Shown in pieces: positions 1 through 13,166 of a stretch of 64,000 nt of DNA. Below the pieces are notes generated by a model, which had not been told where the DNA came from, did no database searches, and was given only the letters and a program-made list of their open reading frames with translations. The stretch covers positions 19,409,001 through 19,473,000 of the forward strand of contig CM043698.1 in the NCBI GenBank assembly GCA_023935145.1, read 5' to 3'. Source of the stretch: Bretschneidera sinensis (Eukaryota > Streptophyta > Magnoliopsida > Brassicales > Akaniaceae). The stretch's first letter is position 1. Every line of letters starts with the position of its first letter. Made by a program: the position numbers and the translations under genes.

Positions 1-717
1 AACAATGTGCATAATTCAATAAACCGCAGCTTCAATTGTATTTGAATCATCAAAGGTACGACCTACTAATGCATGCTAAATCCACAATGAAGATAATCAA
101 AGAGACAATTTTGTAAAGAGAGAGAAAGAGGGATTGAATGCAATTTTTTTTAATCTATAGAGAGAGAAGTTTCTGCCAAAAGAGCAGAAAAGTATAGACA
201 GAAATCTGTTTGGGACATGTGTAGACCCAGGGACACAAATTTAAGGGGAGAATAATTTTAGGGGAAATAAATTTGAGTTGTAATAGAAAAATGAAAGGAG
301 AGAAGAAGTAATCGTAGAGAGAAAGTGTGAAAGCGGGAGAAAAAAAAGTTCTTGACGGTAGAAAATGAGAAAGGAAACAAGAGAGTGGGTGGAATAGAAT
401 AATTGAAAACGGGAAGGGCAAATTTTCTGTGACAGAAAGAAAATAACGTATTACATGGAGAGAGAAAAAGAGGTGCCAAAGAAGTAGGAAGAAAAATAAA
501 TAAATAGGGAAGGAAAAGGGCTGGCCGAAAAGTGCAGAAAGTCGGCCAGAAAAGAAGTGATATGCAGGAGAAAAAAAACTGCCGAAAAATAAAGAGGACG
601 CACGGCAGGCAGCAGGGTTCACAAATCTTGGCGGTTCAGAAACTGGTTTTGCAGAGAGAGTAAAGTATCAGAAATTTAATGAGTGAAAGAAGTGATAGAG
701 GAAAAGAGAAGATCTTG

Positions 718-830
718 GTGATAAACACCATCAATTTTTCCATTGGGCGTATTTGTTCAGTACCTAATTAAGCATATTAAAAACGTATTACAGAACAAAT
801 TCGCCCAATGGAAAAATTGATGCTCATCAC
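718..830. repeat. Long inverted repeat, foldback hairpin
   Basis: The left arm (718-758) and right arm (793-830) are nearly perfect reverse complements, with a loop of about 34 bases. The central paired core covers CATCAATTTTTCCATTGGGCG. A few mismatches and a 3-base bulge occur in the outer part. The size and arm length suit either a MIR-type precursor or a small foldback element (MITE). No flanking target duplication is evident, and I do not recognise the arms as a known conserved plant miRNA. Confidence 0.8.
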
Positions 831-945
831 AAAGTTCACATTATCAGACTACAAACCACTCAAAATGTAGGTATCTAGGTTAATAATTGTAGACGATAAA
901 TGTGTGGAAAGAAAAATGGGGAATATTATGTTTGAGACTTCGATT

Positions 946-972
946 GGTGGGGTGGGGTGGGGAGGGGAGGGG
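946..972 (+). other. G-quadruplex-prone G-run cluster
   Basis: Five consecutive GGGG tracts are separated by single T or A bases (949-952, 954-957, 959-962, 964-967, 969-972), preceded by a GG. This is an extreme match to the one-base-loop G4 pattern in otherwise AT-rich sequence. No gene is adjacent, so any role is unknown. Confidence 0.7.
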
Positions 973-2498
973 AAGATGGGTTGGTTATCGTTCTCTTGTT
1001 TGGATGTTTTAAAAAAGGATAAGTGCTGAAAAGAATGGAAGATACCTTCAACTTATTTGAGAGAAGGGTGAAGTGAAGGGGAAGCAAAATGGATTTCAAA
1101 TTGAAATTTTAGGCAAGTACTAAAAACACATTCCAAAAATGATCAAGAAAATGCTAACTATTGGTTTATGCACCACTTACCTTCCAAATGTCAACTGAAA
1201 CCAGAAGTTTATTTTAGTATATATGCTCTAATCGATCAAACAGAACAGGTCGTCTAATGCTATGCTTACACACAAGACTAACCCTCTTCGCAAAAGCTAA
1301 CTACTTTGCGATGATGGACGACTGCCCGTAGGGGGCTAAGTCACTGTAAATGTTATGATCTTTTTTCTGATAATAAGAGTTGTAAATGTTAAGATCATAG
1401 TCTACACAAAAAGCTGGTCATTGTTTGTGTCCTCACAATACTTAGGCAACCTGGGCTCAACCTTCAAAACAAATATTGAATGATCCCTGACTCCATACCA
1501 AACTTCGGCCTTGTTTTACTGAGCTTCTCAATATGCCCCAAAAGCACAATTTACCAGGTGAATACTAAAATGAATTAGTTAATAAAATGTTCCTTCTTCA
1601 AGATTATATTCTCACCTCAAAATCATCATACATCCACAGCCAAACAGTTCTACTAACCCGTACCAAAAGGTCCAATACCCAACTAACATCAAAGAAGAAT
1701 GGACCACCAGTCCAATTATAAGCCACTAAGAGACAATAGGATTCTATAATTGGAGGGGTTTCAGGTCGTAATGTGCTTTATTCACCAATCAATTTTAAAC
1801 CCTACTCAAAACGGAGCAAGAAAGAGCCCCCCACCCCTTTCTAACATGCAATCGGCCCCTACAAATTTCTAAAACGGAAAATAATAACAGAGAAACCTAA
1901 GAAAAAGCAAGCCCATGCAAGAATGTCATTTTCATGACTAAGTCTTAAAATAAACAATCCATCAAACAAAAGCTTAAGGTTCTTGGTTATTATTTTTTTT
2001 CTCTCTGAACCAATAAACCCATAAATTAGACAAGCAACACATTCAAGGCACATATCAAAAAGCATAAGATACTCAAAATATTTAATAGCATTGCTTAAAA
2101 GAATCAGCAAGAATTAAAGAGTGATCAAGAGAACACACTAAATATTGAAATCAAACCAGCTTGTATTAATGTGTATTAACAGTGAGAGATTAAAATCCAT
2201 CTTTAACCATTTTCCTCATCTATCAAATCCTCTCTACTGCCCCCTAACAAGCACCATTAAAGCCATACCCATAACAAAAAGCTAAAAGACAAGATATATC
2301 ATATCAATCCTCGAGAAAACATAGAATCCAAACCATTACTAGATAGGCAAAGGTGACCCAAATGCCAAAACATCCAAGCCATTTAGGCCACCAGCAAGAA
2401 ACCAGACAAAAACATTACCCGAAATAAAATAACCATAGAGAAGCAGGAGCAGAGATGTGAAAACACACATCCAGCCCACTACCCCTCCCTACCACACC

Positions 2499-3140
2499 TC
2501 AACGAGCGCTGTTTGGACACTCCCTAGCAAAGTGCCCAGTCTCTCCACAGTTGTAGCAGTTTCCACCGCCACCACCGCCTCCACCACCATAGCCGCCGCC
2601 GCCGCCGTACCCACCGCCGCCGCTACTATATCCACCGCCTCCCTGAGAACAGTCCCTCGCCATATGTCCCATCTCACCACACTTAAAGCATCCGCTACCA
2701 CCTCCACCACCACCACCATACCCACCACCGCCGCTTCCATAGCCGCCGCCACCACCTCGACTTCCTCGACCACCATACCCACGATCTCCGCCGCCGCCGT
2801 ATCCACCTCCACCATAACCACCACCTCCGTACCCACCACCTCCATATCCGCCGCCGCCACCACCACGACCGCCTCTTCCGCCAGATCCGCCTCTGCTAGT
2901 GCCCTGGACGGGGCTGCCATCTGGTCCAGTGACGTCAATGGCCTTTGTGCGTCCCTCGGCGGACTCGATGAGGAACTCAACCGATTCCCCCTCGGCGAGG
3001 CTTCGGAATCCCTCGGATCGGATGGACGACTGGTGGACGAAAAGGTCTTCGCTACCGTCGTCAGGGGTTATGAACCCATAACCCTTCTGGTCATTGAACC
3101 ACTTCACTTTCCCACTCAATCTGTCATCTGATCCACTCAT
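2499..3140 (-). CDS. CSP2: Cold-shock-domain glycine-rich zinc-knuckle protein
   Basis: This is an intact intronless frame of 213 codons starting at ATG 3140. Residues about 7-70 form a cold-shock domain with the RNP1-like KGYGFI and RNP2-like DLFVH motifs that bind single-stranded nucleic acid. Glycine-rich low-complexity stretches follow, with two CCHC zinc knuckles at about residues 151-164 ([14 protein letters not shown]) and 195-208 ([14 protein letters not shown]). Order and length match Arabidopsis GRP2/CSP2 and GRP2b/CSP4 (about 200 residues, two knuckles); which paralogue it is cannot be decided here. Family members are nucleo-cytoplasmic RNA chaperones that melt RNA structure in cold and act in flowering and seed development. 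The GGN-rich codons open long frames on the other strand, which are shadows. No disruption is seen, so the gene is probably functional. Confidence 0.95.
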   Translation of the reverse strand: MSGSDDRLSGKVKWFNDQKGYGFITPDDGSEDLFVHQSSIRSEGFRSLAEGESVEFLIESAEGRTKAIDVTGPDGSPVQGTSRGGSGGRGGRGGGGGGYGGGGYGGGGYGGGGYGGGGDRGYGGRGSRGGGGGYGSGGGGYGGGGGGGSGCFKCGEMGHMARDCSQGGGGYSSGGGGYGGGGGYGGGGGGGGGNCYNCGETGHFARECPNSAR

Positions 3141-3290
3141 ATTTTCAGCTCTCTCTCAGATCTGAAAGAAAACCCTAACCCTAGAAAAAAGAACACAACA
3201 AAGAAAGAGAACCTAAGAGATCTCTCTCAAAACAAGGGAGTGGATTTTATCTGGGGCGTGAGTTGTGATGGGTGCTTTTATTGCAGATGG
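3141..3290 (-). promoter_or_regulatory. 5' leader and promoter of the CSP gene
   Basis: Reading on the minus strand, a TATA-like TGCAATAAAAGCA lies at 3273-3285. A CT-rich leader follows, then a telo-box cluster (CTAGGGTTAGGGTTTT, plus positions 3169-3184) shortly before the ATG. Telo boxes in 5' leaders are common in plant translation and RNA-handling genes expressed in dividing cells. The transcription start is inferred, not seen. Confidence 0.5.
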
Positions 3291-3299
3291 AAGGGATTG

Positions 3300-6200
3300 G
3301 TGTGAGTGCCACGTCAGCATATGAAAAAATAATTGAATATGTAGTGTTGTATACTATATGGTCTTTTTACCTCCTTGGTAAAAATTCTTATTCGGTAAAA
3401 CAGAATTTTTTCAAAGAGTATAGTGTCTCCTTTTAAAGTGGTATGATGGGGCCTACTTGTTTCGCCTTTTGGGAACACGGTTGTGTTTTTAGGTCTTCAT
3501 CATGTGATCCAGCGGCTGGGGATCTTCTCGGGAATGAATCGTGGCCGTATGATTTTTATTTGGAGGATGAATGGTTTTTAAAGATGTTTTTCTTTTTATT
3601 GGGAGGTCTGGATTCGATGTTTCCCATGTAGCCAAAATATCTAATAGGAGGAGGGTGGAGCACTTTGTGAATGAAGAGGAAATTATTTACATTTTTTTTT
3701 GCAGTATAAGGTTTTTGTTTGGTAAATATTTATTTTTGTACTAAATATATTTTTAGGAATTATGATTAAATAAAACTTTATCTTTATAGAAACCCTAATT
3801 AGTTACTCAAATTACTATATTACCCTAACAACTGGACAGGTGTGCATGAGGGCAGATAAGGTAGAGCCAAACAGAAAATCTCTTGAAAACCCTGAAAAGA
3901 CTACCCTATCTGCAAGGAACTTTTGAAATCCCAATTTATTTTTCTTGTTCATATATGTAAAATTCTTGAGTGGATCAATAAAAAATACAGCTATGAGACG
4001 GGTATGATAAGTGGAAATAGCATATTTTGATATTTTATTGTTAAAAATTTTTAGTGATGAATATTTTAAAATTTATTAATAACTCTTAAAAAATTTACTG
4101 ATAATTTAAAAAAAAATTATTTTATGTACATTATTTTTAAAAGTTATTGTTTTTTATTTTATGTACACAATTTTTTAAGACGTGTGTTTCACATACTTTT
4201 TAATTATAAAAAATAAAATCATAATTTTATTTCAAACAGTTTTTGTTCATAGTATTATACAATTAAGTTGTAAAACAAAATTCATAACCAGATTCCTGCA
4301 AATTTTCAAAGCTTATCTGTGCTCAAAGCATCTTCTTTGAGAACAGAGTATGTACCACAGGTACAGCAGTTAAAAAGTTAAAATGTAAAATAAAATTAAA
4401 AATTAACCACTTTGAGGCCCTTTTGTTTTATGAGATTTGACTAACCTTATCTTTAATCTCATTTCGGTTTCGCACCTATTAACTTAATTTTTTTTAGACA
4501 AGTTTCTCTTCTTTATTTTATATCATTTTCAACATTACTCTTTTCTATATAAACCAATAATATAATAATTATATTATTAATAATAATAATAAATATTATT
4601 ACTTTTTGTTCTAATAAATAAAATAATTTTCATTTTCAATTCTAACCCTGAAAATTACAAACTGAAGATAAAGTGAGACCCTTTTTGAGATATAAAAATA
4701 TTTCTCTGAAAAACAATAGGTGTGGCTCATGGAATGAAATTATTAAGTTTATCGCTATAAATTTAATTATCATACAAAATTTATATTTGGAATTATTGGT
4801 TTATGACATGAATTGATTATTTTGCTTCCTTTAATTTTTATTTATAAATGTTTAGACTGTAATTAAAATTATAAATTGACTATTTTTCTTTTAAATTTAA
4901 TATTTATAGGGATGATCCAATACTTGACCATTAAGATTCTCACAACAATAAATTGATTAAATTACGTTATGATTACGTAATTTGTATCATTCAAGATAAT
5001 TATATTCCCCAAAATTTTGAAAGACATCATAATTATGATGTTGATGAGGTAAAACAACACCTAGGACCATTAACACACGGAGTTGAACAAAAATCCACCT
5101 AACTTATTATGTTTTATCACTATATTATACTTTCTATAATTGTTGTAATTTTCATAATAAAATTATGAAAACATTATTTTTTTATTATAAACTTTTAAAT
5201 TTAATTTATGTTAATTTGAATTCTAATAATAATTTTTGTCGTCTCTTTGCTTTGGATTAATAGCTAAAGTATAATTTCAATGAAAATGTATACATTTGTG
5301 ATATGTCTAAAATTTCTAAATTTATATACTCATTACCAACCAGATACTCCAAAAAGTAAGTTTTGTTCGGCAGTTAATTTTATGTTTTGGTTATTAAATT
5401 TGAATTTGACTAATATAGCAATTTTTTTAGGAAATAATAATTTTATTTTTACCTTCGTAAATGTTCAGTTTGGAGTATGAGATCCAATTGTCAAATTAAT
5501 GTTAGGTTTGGGTTATTGTTCACTAAAATCAGAGAGAAATAACGCATGAGCTCATTGCAGAGTAACCAACCCTGTATCTTTCCAAGTCAACGGCAAGTGC
5601 AGATCGATCCAAACAGCACTAGCTAAGGTGCTTCCACTTTTCTATGGTCATTTTATATTCCTAGTTTCTTAGAGTGAAGATCCTCAATAGTATTATGATA
5701 CACTTTTTGGTGTACGGAATATGTGTATTTAGTGGTTCAAATGTAAGTCATTAAATAATTTAAATACTGACATCCTACCTTTGAATCACTAAATCCGCAT
5801 ACCACGTTAAAAACTACATCGTAATACTATCCTCACTCGATTTCTTGTTGGTTGTATTGGGGTCACCTTTGCCTATGTTAATCTTTCACTGTTAGATAAA
5901 CATTAACGCAAAGTGGTTTGGTTTTAATAATTTTAGTGTTGTCTTCTATCTCTTTGTTACACCTGTTGATTCTTTAATCAATACTGTTATTTATATTGGT
6001 GTGCACGGGTTATGTTGGTTTGGGTGAGACGTCAGCTCTAACTATTCTCATGACATGATTTTTTTAATTTTAACTTAGTCTAACTCTGACAGTTTATATA
6101 AATTCAATCTTAACTCAATCAACGGTTGAGTTCAGATTTGTTTATGAAATCAAAACAAATTTTTGAAATTTATTTTTTTATATCATATATTAAATATCAT

Positions 6201-9200
6201 AAAAAAAAATTTATTTATAAAAAATACTTTGTGATTAACTGTATTTTTGAAAAATATTTCGAGATTTTGTTTTGTAGTAAAAAATATCACATGATATGTT
6301 TCTGTTAATAAAAAATACTCTCTGGTTGATTAAAAGAAATATATTACATGGTATTTTTGGTTAACAAAAATATACCACAATATATTTTTTGCTAATAGAA
6401 ACATATCATATGGTATTTTTTGTCACAAAAAAACTGAAAGTGTTTTTTGAAAATAGAGTCAACCATTGAGTATTTTTTATCATAAAAAAATCGAGATATT
6501 TTTTGAAAATGCAGTCAATCACAGAGTATTTTTTGTAATTAAACCTAAAAAGAATTTTAAAAGCATTGCACTAAGTTATTCAAATTTTAATGTCTCTAAA
6601 AAATTCAAATTTCAAATGTCCAAAGTTTGAGTTGAGTTGGATTGGGGTAACTTGCCCAAATTACACCCTAAGTTATTTAATTATTCAGGGTATCTTAATC
6701 TGATACTACTTGGGAATATATGTGTTGCTTGCCTTACTTCCATGGAGGTTTAATATTGGTTCAAAGAGAAAAGAAATAAAGGACCAAGAACCTCAAAGCC
6801 TTTGCTCGAAGGATTGTTTATTCATGAAAACGACATTCTTGCATGAAGGTTTGCTTCTTCTTTTTTTATTCCTTTTTATGTTTCTCTTCCTTGACTTTAA
6901 TGGTTATATATTTTCGATTTTTTCATATAAAAAATAAGGATTTGTTGTATCTTTTTGTCAATAATAAAAATAAAAATAAAAACTTAATCAACATTAAAAC
7001 AAAGCTTATGGATTTTTTAGTGCCTTATGGTTGGACTTGTCAATGGTGTTCCATTCTTGGTTGATCAGAGTTGGGTTTGGGTACATCACTTTTTTAACTA
7101 GTACTAGTGAGCATAACGTGATACGCACGTGATGTTTCTTTGCTTTCATTGTTTGATTTGTTTAAATAACTTCATGTTCATGGAAAGTTCCAATATTTAG
7201 CACGAAGTGGAAGTTGAAAAATAAATTTTGAGTAGATGAATTTGCCTGGTGCAGAATTTCCACAATTGGTTTATCAAATGATAAATAAATTTTAATTCCA
7301 CAATTATTTAAACAATCCTTCGACTTTCTGTGATTAAATTTACAGCTTTACTTAACGGTGCTTGAGTATCATTACAAAAAAAATTAGAGTGCATAGAGGT
7401 ATCTAAACGGTCGATTAAAAATTTTAATCAATTTTTTTATTAATTTTTTAATCATTTCAATTAAATTAATTTAATTTTTTTGATATTAGTTGATTAAATT
7501 GATTTCTATCAGTTACTGTCGATTAATTTGTTAACCGGTATTGTTTATATACTAAAAGTTTTTTTAGCTTATTGTGTATTATATTTATATTTAACATATT
7601 ATTAATAATATTAATTAATTATTTTTTAATTGATTAAATGGTTGAAATAGTTAAAAAAATCAAACGTCAACCAATCAATTAATCAATATATATTACTCAA
7701 TTAACTAATTCAATATCAATTTAATCGATTATTTGAACAATTTTATTTAAATGATTCGAAATGATTCGGTTAATTAATTTTAACTAATTAACACTGTGAT
7801 GCTGCTCTTGCAAAAGAAAAAAATTCAGTTTGGTCTCCAAAATTTTATGTCTGGTTTTCTAAAAACATTACGATCATATTTGATACTTTACTTAAAGCTA
7901 CTTAAGCAATTAATTATGAGATTATTGACATGTAATCCATTACTTATTTTCTATGACTTTTTTTTAAGTTGACATGTATAACAATCTTTTGTATATATAT
8001 TCTCGATGTAAGTGTACATTTTGATTAAATCATAAAAAAATTTCCCTTTTAATCAAGGGAAAAAACACTTATAGACTAGCATGGCCCAACAGAACTTCCA
8101 GGTTTGTCTGACTTCGTGGACGTAAAACAAGCCCAATTCCATTTCAGGCTTCAAACTACCCAGAGGGCCATGGATCCATTTCCAATCTTAAGACTAGCCC
8201 ATTTAGATTTATGATTCCCATAAGCATATTACTCAAGGCCCATACATTCACTGTAATCTTTATGGACCAAAATTTTATGTCATGGACCATTTTTTAGGAT
8301 CTGTTTTTTTATTTTTTTATCTATAAGCATGTCAAACATAATAATTACATATTTTCCATTAGAAAATTGAATCTGCAAAGAAACCCCAGGAGAAAAACAA
8401 TTCAGTTAAAATCACAAAAAAATAAATAAGAACAATTGAAAATGTAAAGAAGATAAAGAGGAATAGAGAAAATCAACATGGGTTGAAAATATAAAAGATA
8501 AAAATAGTGAAAAAGTTAAGTCTTAGTAGGATAATGGGAAAGAAAAATATAAGAGAAAGATGTGAGGAGTTGGAGTCAACTGAGTTACATATATAACTTT
8601 ATTTAAATATTTGATTTATATATTTAAGTAGGGGTTTATGGGGACATTTTAAGAGGTGGACACCAAATGAAAGTTCTGACTTTATTAATAATAATATAGT
8701 ATAGATGTCTATGCTAAAATTAAAATACTATCCACGTAAAAAAAAAAAAACATTTAAAGCATTATCCTATACGTTCAGTGAAGATCATTCTTAATAGGCT
8801 GACCTAAGTTCTCAATCTTGGCCCTTTCTGTTACACAGTCAGTTCCACACTCAAATGTAATGACGATAACAGGTAGGTTACCAGCAAAATTTTATATATC
8901 CATAATCATATCTGTTTACTTACCCTATTATTCGAATCCAAACCCAAAATCGTTAAAAACTAAGAAATATTGTCTGTAACCGCGGAAGACTTATTTATTT
9001 CATCTATACTTGCTTAAAAAAATATGGTTAGGATGTTAATTGCAAAAAACCCGTAAATTGCCATCCCTACTAAAATAAAGGTGGTCAAACATCAGGCAAC
9101 GTTGGATTCGGGTCAAGTATTTAAATCTAAATCTAAGTTCACAGGTTATTTTGAGTCGGGTATATTTTGGATTGGGCTTTATTTTTATTTCTCTAATTCG

Positions 9201-12200
9201 TTCATTGGTTCAATATTTATGTTTATTTTCATTTCTCTAATTTGTTCACTGGTTCAATATTTTTGTTTTAAAAAACATATTTTTATCATAACGTATTAAA
9301 ATAAAACCTTTTGACACGTCTTTATTTAAAAAATTATAAATTATGTTTATATAAATAATTTTATATATTAAAATATAATATATATAGTTTTCAAATCAAA
9401 TCAAGCCAAACCCGAGTTATTTTTACCCAATCCCAGGTCAACCTCAACATTTTTTTGGACCAATTTTTTTTTTCAAATCTACAAAATACAAGGACAAAAC
9501 CGAGATCGAGACCGAGACTGATTCAGCCTTTCGTGTCACTAATCCAATGATCATATGTATGCTGAAACTCAAAATGCTATCTTCTCACTGCCAAAGTTTG
9601 ATCCAACGATCATCTTCTTTCTGTTAGAGATGCATCTCAAGTTTGATATCGACCAATATTGTTTACAATAAAAAAAAATCATGGTTAAATTGCATCATTA
9701 TTATTAAAATTGTGAGCATTGGTGCCCACAATTCAAATCTTAGTTGTTGAATTGACATGAGTATAATGTCCTTATAATTGATAGTATAAAAAATATGAAG
9801 GTTAATGTTTTTATTATGCGTGTGCTAAAAATAATAGGAAAATAAGAAAAAAAAATACAAAAAAATTAACTTATCTTAACTCTCACTCTCTGATCATCTT
9901 AATTTATGAGGATTATAACTTGTAACCGTGAAAAGAAAAAAATCAAGCACTATACTTTTTCTTTCTATTACTTTTTTTTTCCGTCGAACCATAAAAAAAA
10001 AAGTTTTGTTCAAGCACTTATCATTTTTTTTTTAATTTTTTCTCTTTACCGAATATTGTGCCTTATGAGTTATTATTAAATTTTACATTGCTGTCTGAAA
10101 CATATATAATTTATAATGAAACTTATCTAAAGAAAAACCACAGAGAAACAAATTTTCTTTAGATAAGTTTGATTTTGAGCTTGATCTTGATTTTAATCGT
10201 TGTAATGATAATAATAATAAAAATTATACTCTAACAATGGGTTCTTTAAGAGTAAAATTCAAATTCAAGGCAGAATCAATTTCTTGATAGCTAATTTATC
10301 TCGAGAAACGGTACTGTTTTCACTTGTTGGGTTTATATTGAATAAGACTTATCATAAGTATGCGTAGATTGGATCATCCAAATCCTGATCAGAAATGAAC
10401 CGCAAAACACAGCAGCCATTAAACCAGGAAAAAAGAAGGGAAATGCACATCAAGACATAGTTGCTTTACTGGAATATCATAAGAGTAGTAGAAAAGAACT
10501 GTTGCCGTGTCACATGGAAATGTGCTACAAAAGTGTTTTTATCGTTAATTAATACCAACTTTATAATTGTAGAAGAGATCAAATCTTACTCATAAAGATA
10601 AAGAAGAGAGAAAATTAAATTAACTGATTTTGTGTAACCCACAGCGCAATAAACCAATTTTTTTAAAAATGCTTTTATGGTTTCCAGGTAGAGATTGAGA
10701 ATGAATATGGTTTGTTTTTAGCTTTTCTTAGCTAGCCATGATGGAATAGAATTGCACGAACCAACTTGAACCCACATCTATACAATTATGATGCACAAAT
10801 TCAATGTGAAGTTATGATCAAAATTGGACTAACATTCCTGATGACATTGACCCATAAATCAGTACTCAGAAAAGGTAAATCATTATGACACAGGTCTAGA
10901 TAATTCCAAAGTGAACTAACCCTAGTTGACTAGTTGATTCCCTAAATAAGTTGCGTTTAAGGGAGTTTCATCAATATATACATATAGTTTTGCACCAGGG
11001 TATACCCATTTCATCCACACGTTTCTGTCTTTCAGCTAAAATCGCGTGAACTTTTTACAATTTTAAAATTTGAAAGGTAATAAAGATAGTTGTCGTGTGT
11101 AGGTCTCATCAATCGGCATGTCTGAGAATTAATCAGTTCATGAGTTGATAACATGCATTTTAAATACATTTCATCAGTAAAAGTGTCGAAAGATTTTTTC
11201 TAATGGTAATATGAGAATCAAAATTTAAGTAGAGTTTGAAAAGGTTTTTGCTCGTAGGAAAATAACTGTTGTGAATAGATGGGAAAGCTTTTTCTAATTC
11301 CCAAAGAGCTGTTAAAGACAGTTAAAAATATAATTTTTGGAGAAGAAGGATGGATATGCTTGACCAGATAATACATAAAATTTTAATGAATTTTATATAA
11401 AACTGAAATTATCCTTACCACATTTATTAATTCTCACCTAACCCCTTATATATTTAAATTACCAAAAGTTTGACCTTCTTTTCTCTTTCTTGTGTTCGAC
11501 TCTCTTACTTTTTTTCTCAAAGTGACGAACTCAATCAATCTCTCTTGGTTGTAGCAAGATTCCTCATCAAAAATTAAAAAATTACAATTAGGTTGCTTAA
11601 GAAAATAACAAAGCTTCAAGAACCAATATGGCGGTAGCTTTGAGTCAAATTGTTTATGTAAATGTCACAGCAAAAATATTCCAACCTTGATATTGTTTTC
11701 GATGGAATTGAAATCGATATTTTTTAATTAGTTTTGCAGTCCATTTATCAATAATTAAATTATTTCATTAATGTAATTTGGTGACACAATTATATTCCTT
11801 CATCATCATCTTAAATTCGTAGGCATTTTGATGAAAAAAATTATTTAAAGAAATAATATTACAGTTAGTTTGTTTGATATAAATGAGAATTTTAAATTAT
11901 ATAAACTTTATTTTGTTGTTATATTAATTACAATTTTAAGCATTTTTAAGTTATTATCAATTATTTATTAATAAATGATTTTATTGGTAAAAAGTTGTTG
12001 GTTGTTACTTTTGCTTTATTTATTAATGTCAAAATATTTTTTTATTGAATAAAATAATTCATTTAAAATATGTATTTAAACAGATACCTTTTGATTTACA
12101 CGGGCTGGGCTTGGGTGAGGATTCCTCAATGAGGATGCGCATTTGCGAAGTACAAAGCGCGCCTAATGCGCTAATGTGACATGATCGGGCCCAAGCACGT

Positions 12201-12700
12201 TACAATGTATCGTGAGCCTTCACCTTTATCACTTCTTTTAATAAAACTAGATAAGAATCTCAAATAAATGTTTATTAAATATTTTATTTTATTTTTTATT
12301 TTTTTATCAACGTGGAACAAAACCAATTTGAGTTTTCAAAGAATTTTTTTTTCATTTTAAGCTCATTCATTAAGATTCTTTTTGAATCAAAATAAATACC
12401 CATTAAATCTCCAACATGAGTTTAATTTAATGTACTTAATTAAAAGTTTTTTTAATGATAATTAATTAATTCAAATTAAGACATTAAAATGGTCTAAAAT
12501 CAAATTTTAAAACTGATTTTTCCAACAAAAAGGAAAAAAATATATGCATTCTAAATACTAAGGACAGGTTGGTTGCAGTAACAGTAACAATGTTAATGGA
12601 GGTCTTTAATGTATAAGAAGTAAGGTGACAAAGGTAACACCAGAGTCTTGAGCATTTTTCATTATAAAATTCTTTCGGATAAAGTTCTGTTTTTGAACTT
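3300..12700. other. AT-rich spacer without recognisable gene
   Basis: About 9.4 kb of mostly AT-rich sequence. Open frames are short (75 codons or fewer) and low in complexity. At 6120-6540 there is a degenerate run of related phrases around TATTTTTTG and AAAATA with short inverted pieces. At 7380-7800 the sequence is almost pure A/T with many overlapping AATTAAT palindromes. A G/C-richer patch lies at 12095-12235. I could not assign these to a named element and see no conserved exon. Confidence 0.5.
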
Positions 12701-13166
12701 GGCATAGTAGAAAAGGACAGAAATAAAGCCCGCATTGTTGAAATTGTTTATTAGAAAAATGCAAGAGTAGTACATTCACCCCCAAACACTTTGCAAAACC
12801 CAATTGTAATTGTTTTGAAACTTGAGTGGTAATTACCACAGAGTGTCCCAACGAGTGTTTATGGTGAGTATATGAATAGTAATACTCATACTGCAAATGG
12901 CAAGATTTTTCTGGGCTAGCACACAAGAAAACTAAAAGAATGTTGGTTGATAAACTTGAAAACTATATGGAGAAAAGAAAGAAGAAGAAAAAAGAATTAG
13001 AAGAATGTAGTACAGGAAATTGGTGACTGCTACACAATCTACAACAACTGTGGTCAAAGCAATAATGCTAATGTATATACATTTTATGAGAATGTAGAGA
13101 AAAGAAAAGAAAAACCCGAAAAAAAGATGAAATTTTTGATGAACTTGTTTTACAAAGTGATTATTA

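Larger units (their letters stand above)
1..2440. other. Spacer without recognisable gene
   Basis: The first 650 bases are strongly purine-rich on the plus strand (many GA runs), which opens meaningless pyrimidine-coded frames on the minus strand. A short perfect inverted repeat (CTGGCCGA at 521-528, TCGGCCAG at 542-549) lies in this part. The strong hairpin and the G-run cluster are listed separately. The part from about 2000 to 2498 is probably downstream flank or 3' UTR of the cold-shock gene. I see no exon, RNA gene or transposon end otherwise. Confidence 0.6.

Noticed and set aside
155..622. 155-codon Phe/Leu/Ser-rich minus-strand frame
   Set aside because: It is the pyrimidine-rich complement of GA-repeat DNA. 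No signal-peptide-plus-domain architecture or homology is recognisable.
2457..3131. 224-codon Ser/Thr/Ala-rich frame on the plus strand opposite the cold-shock gene
   Set aside because: It is the antisense shadow of glycine codons. The minus frame has a clear cold-shock domain and two zinc knuckles.
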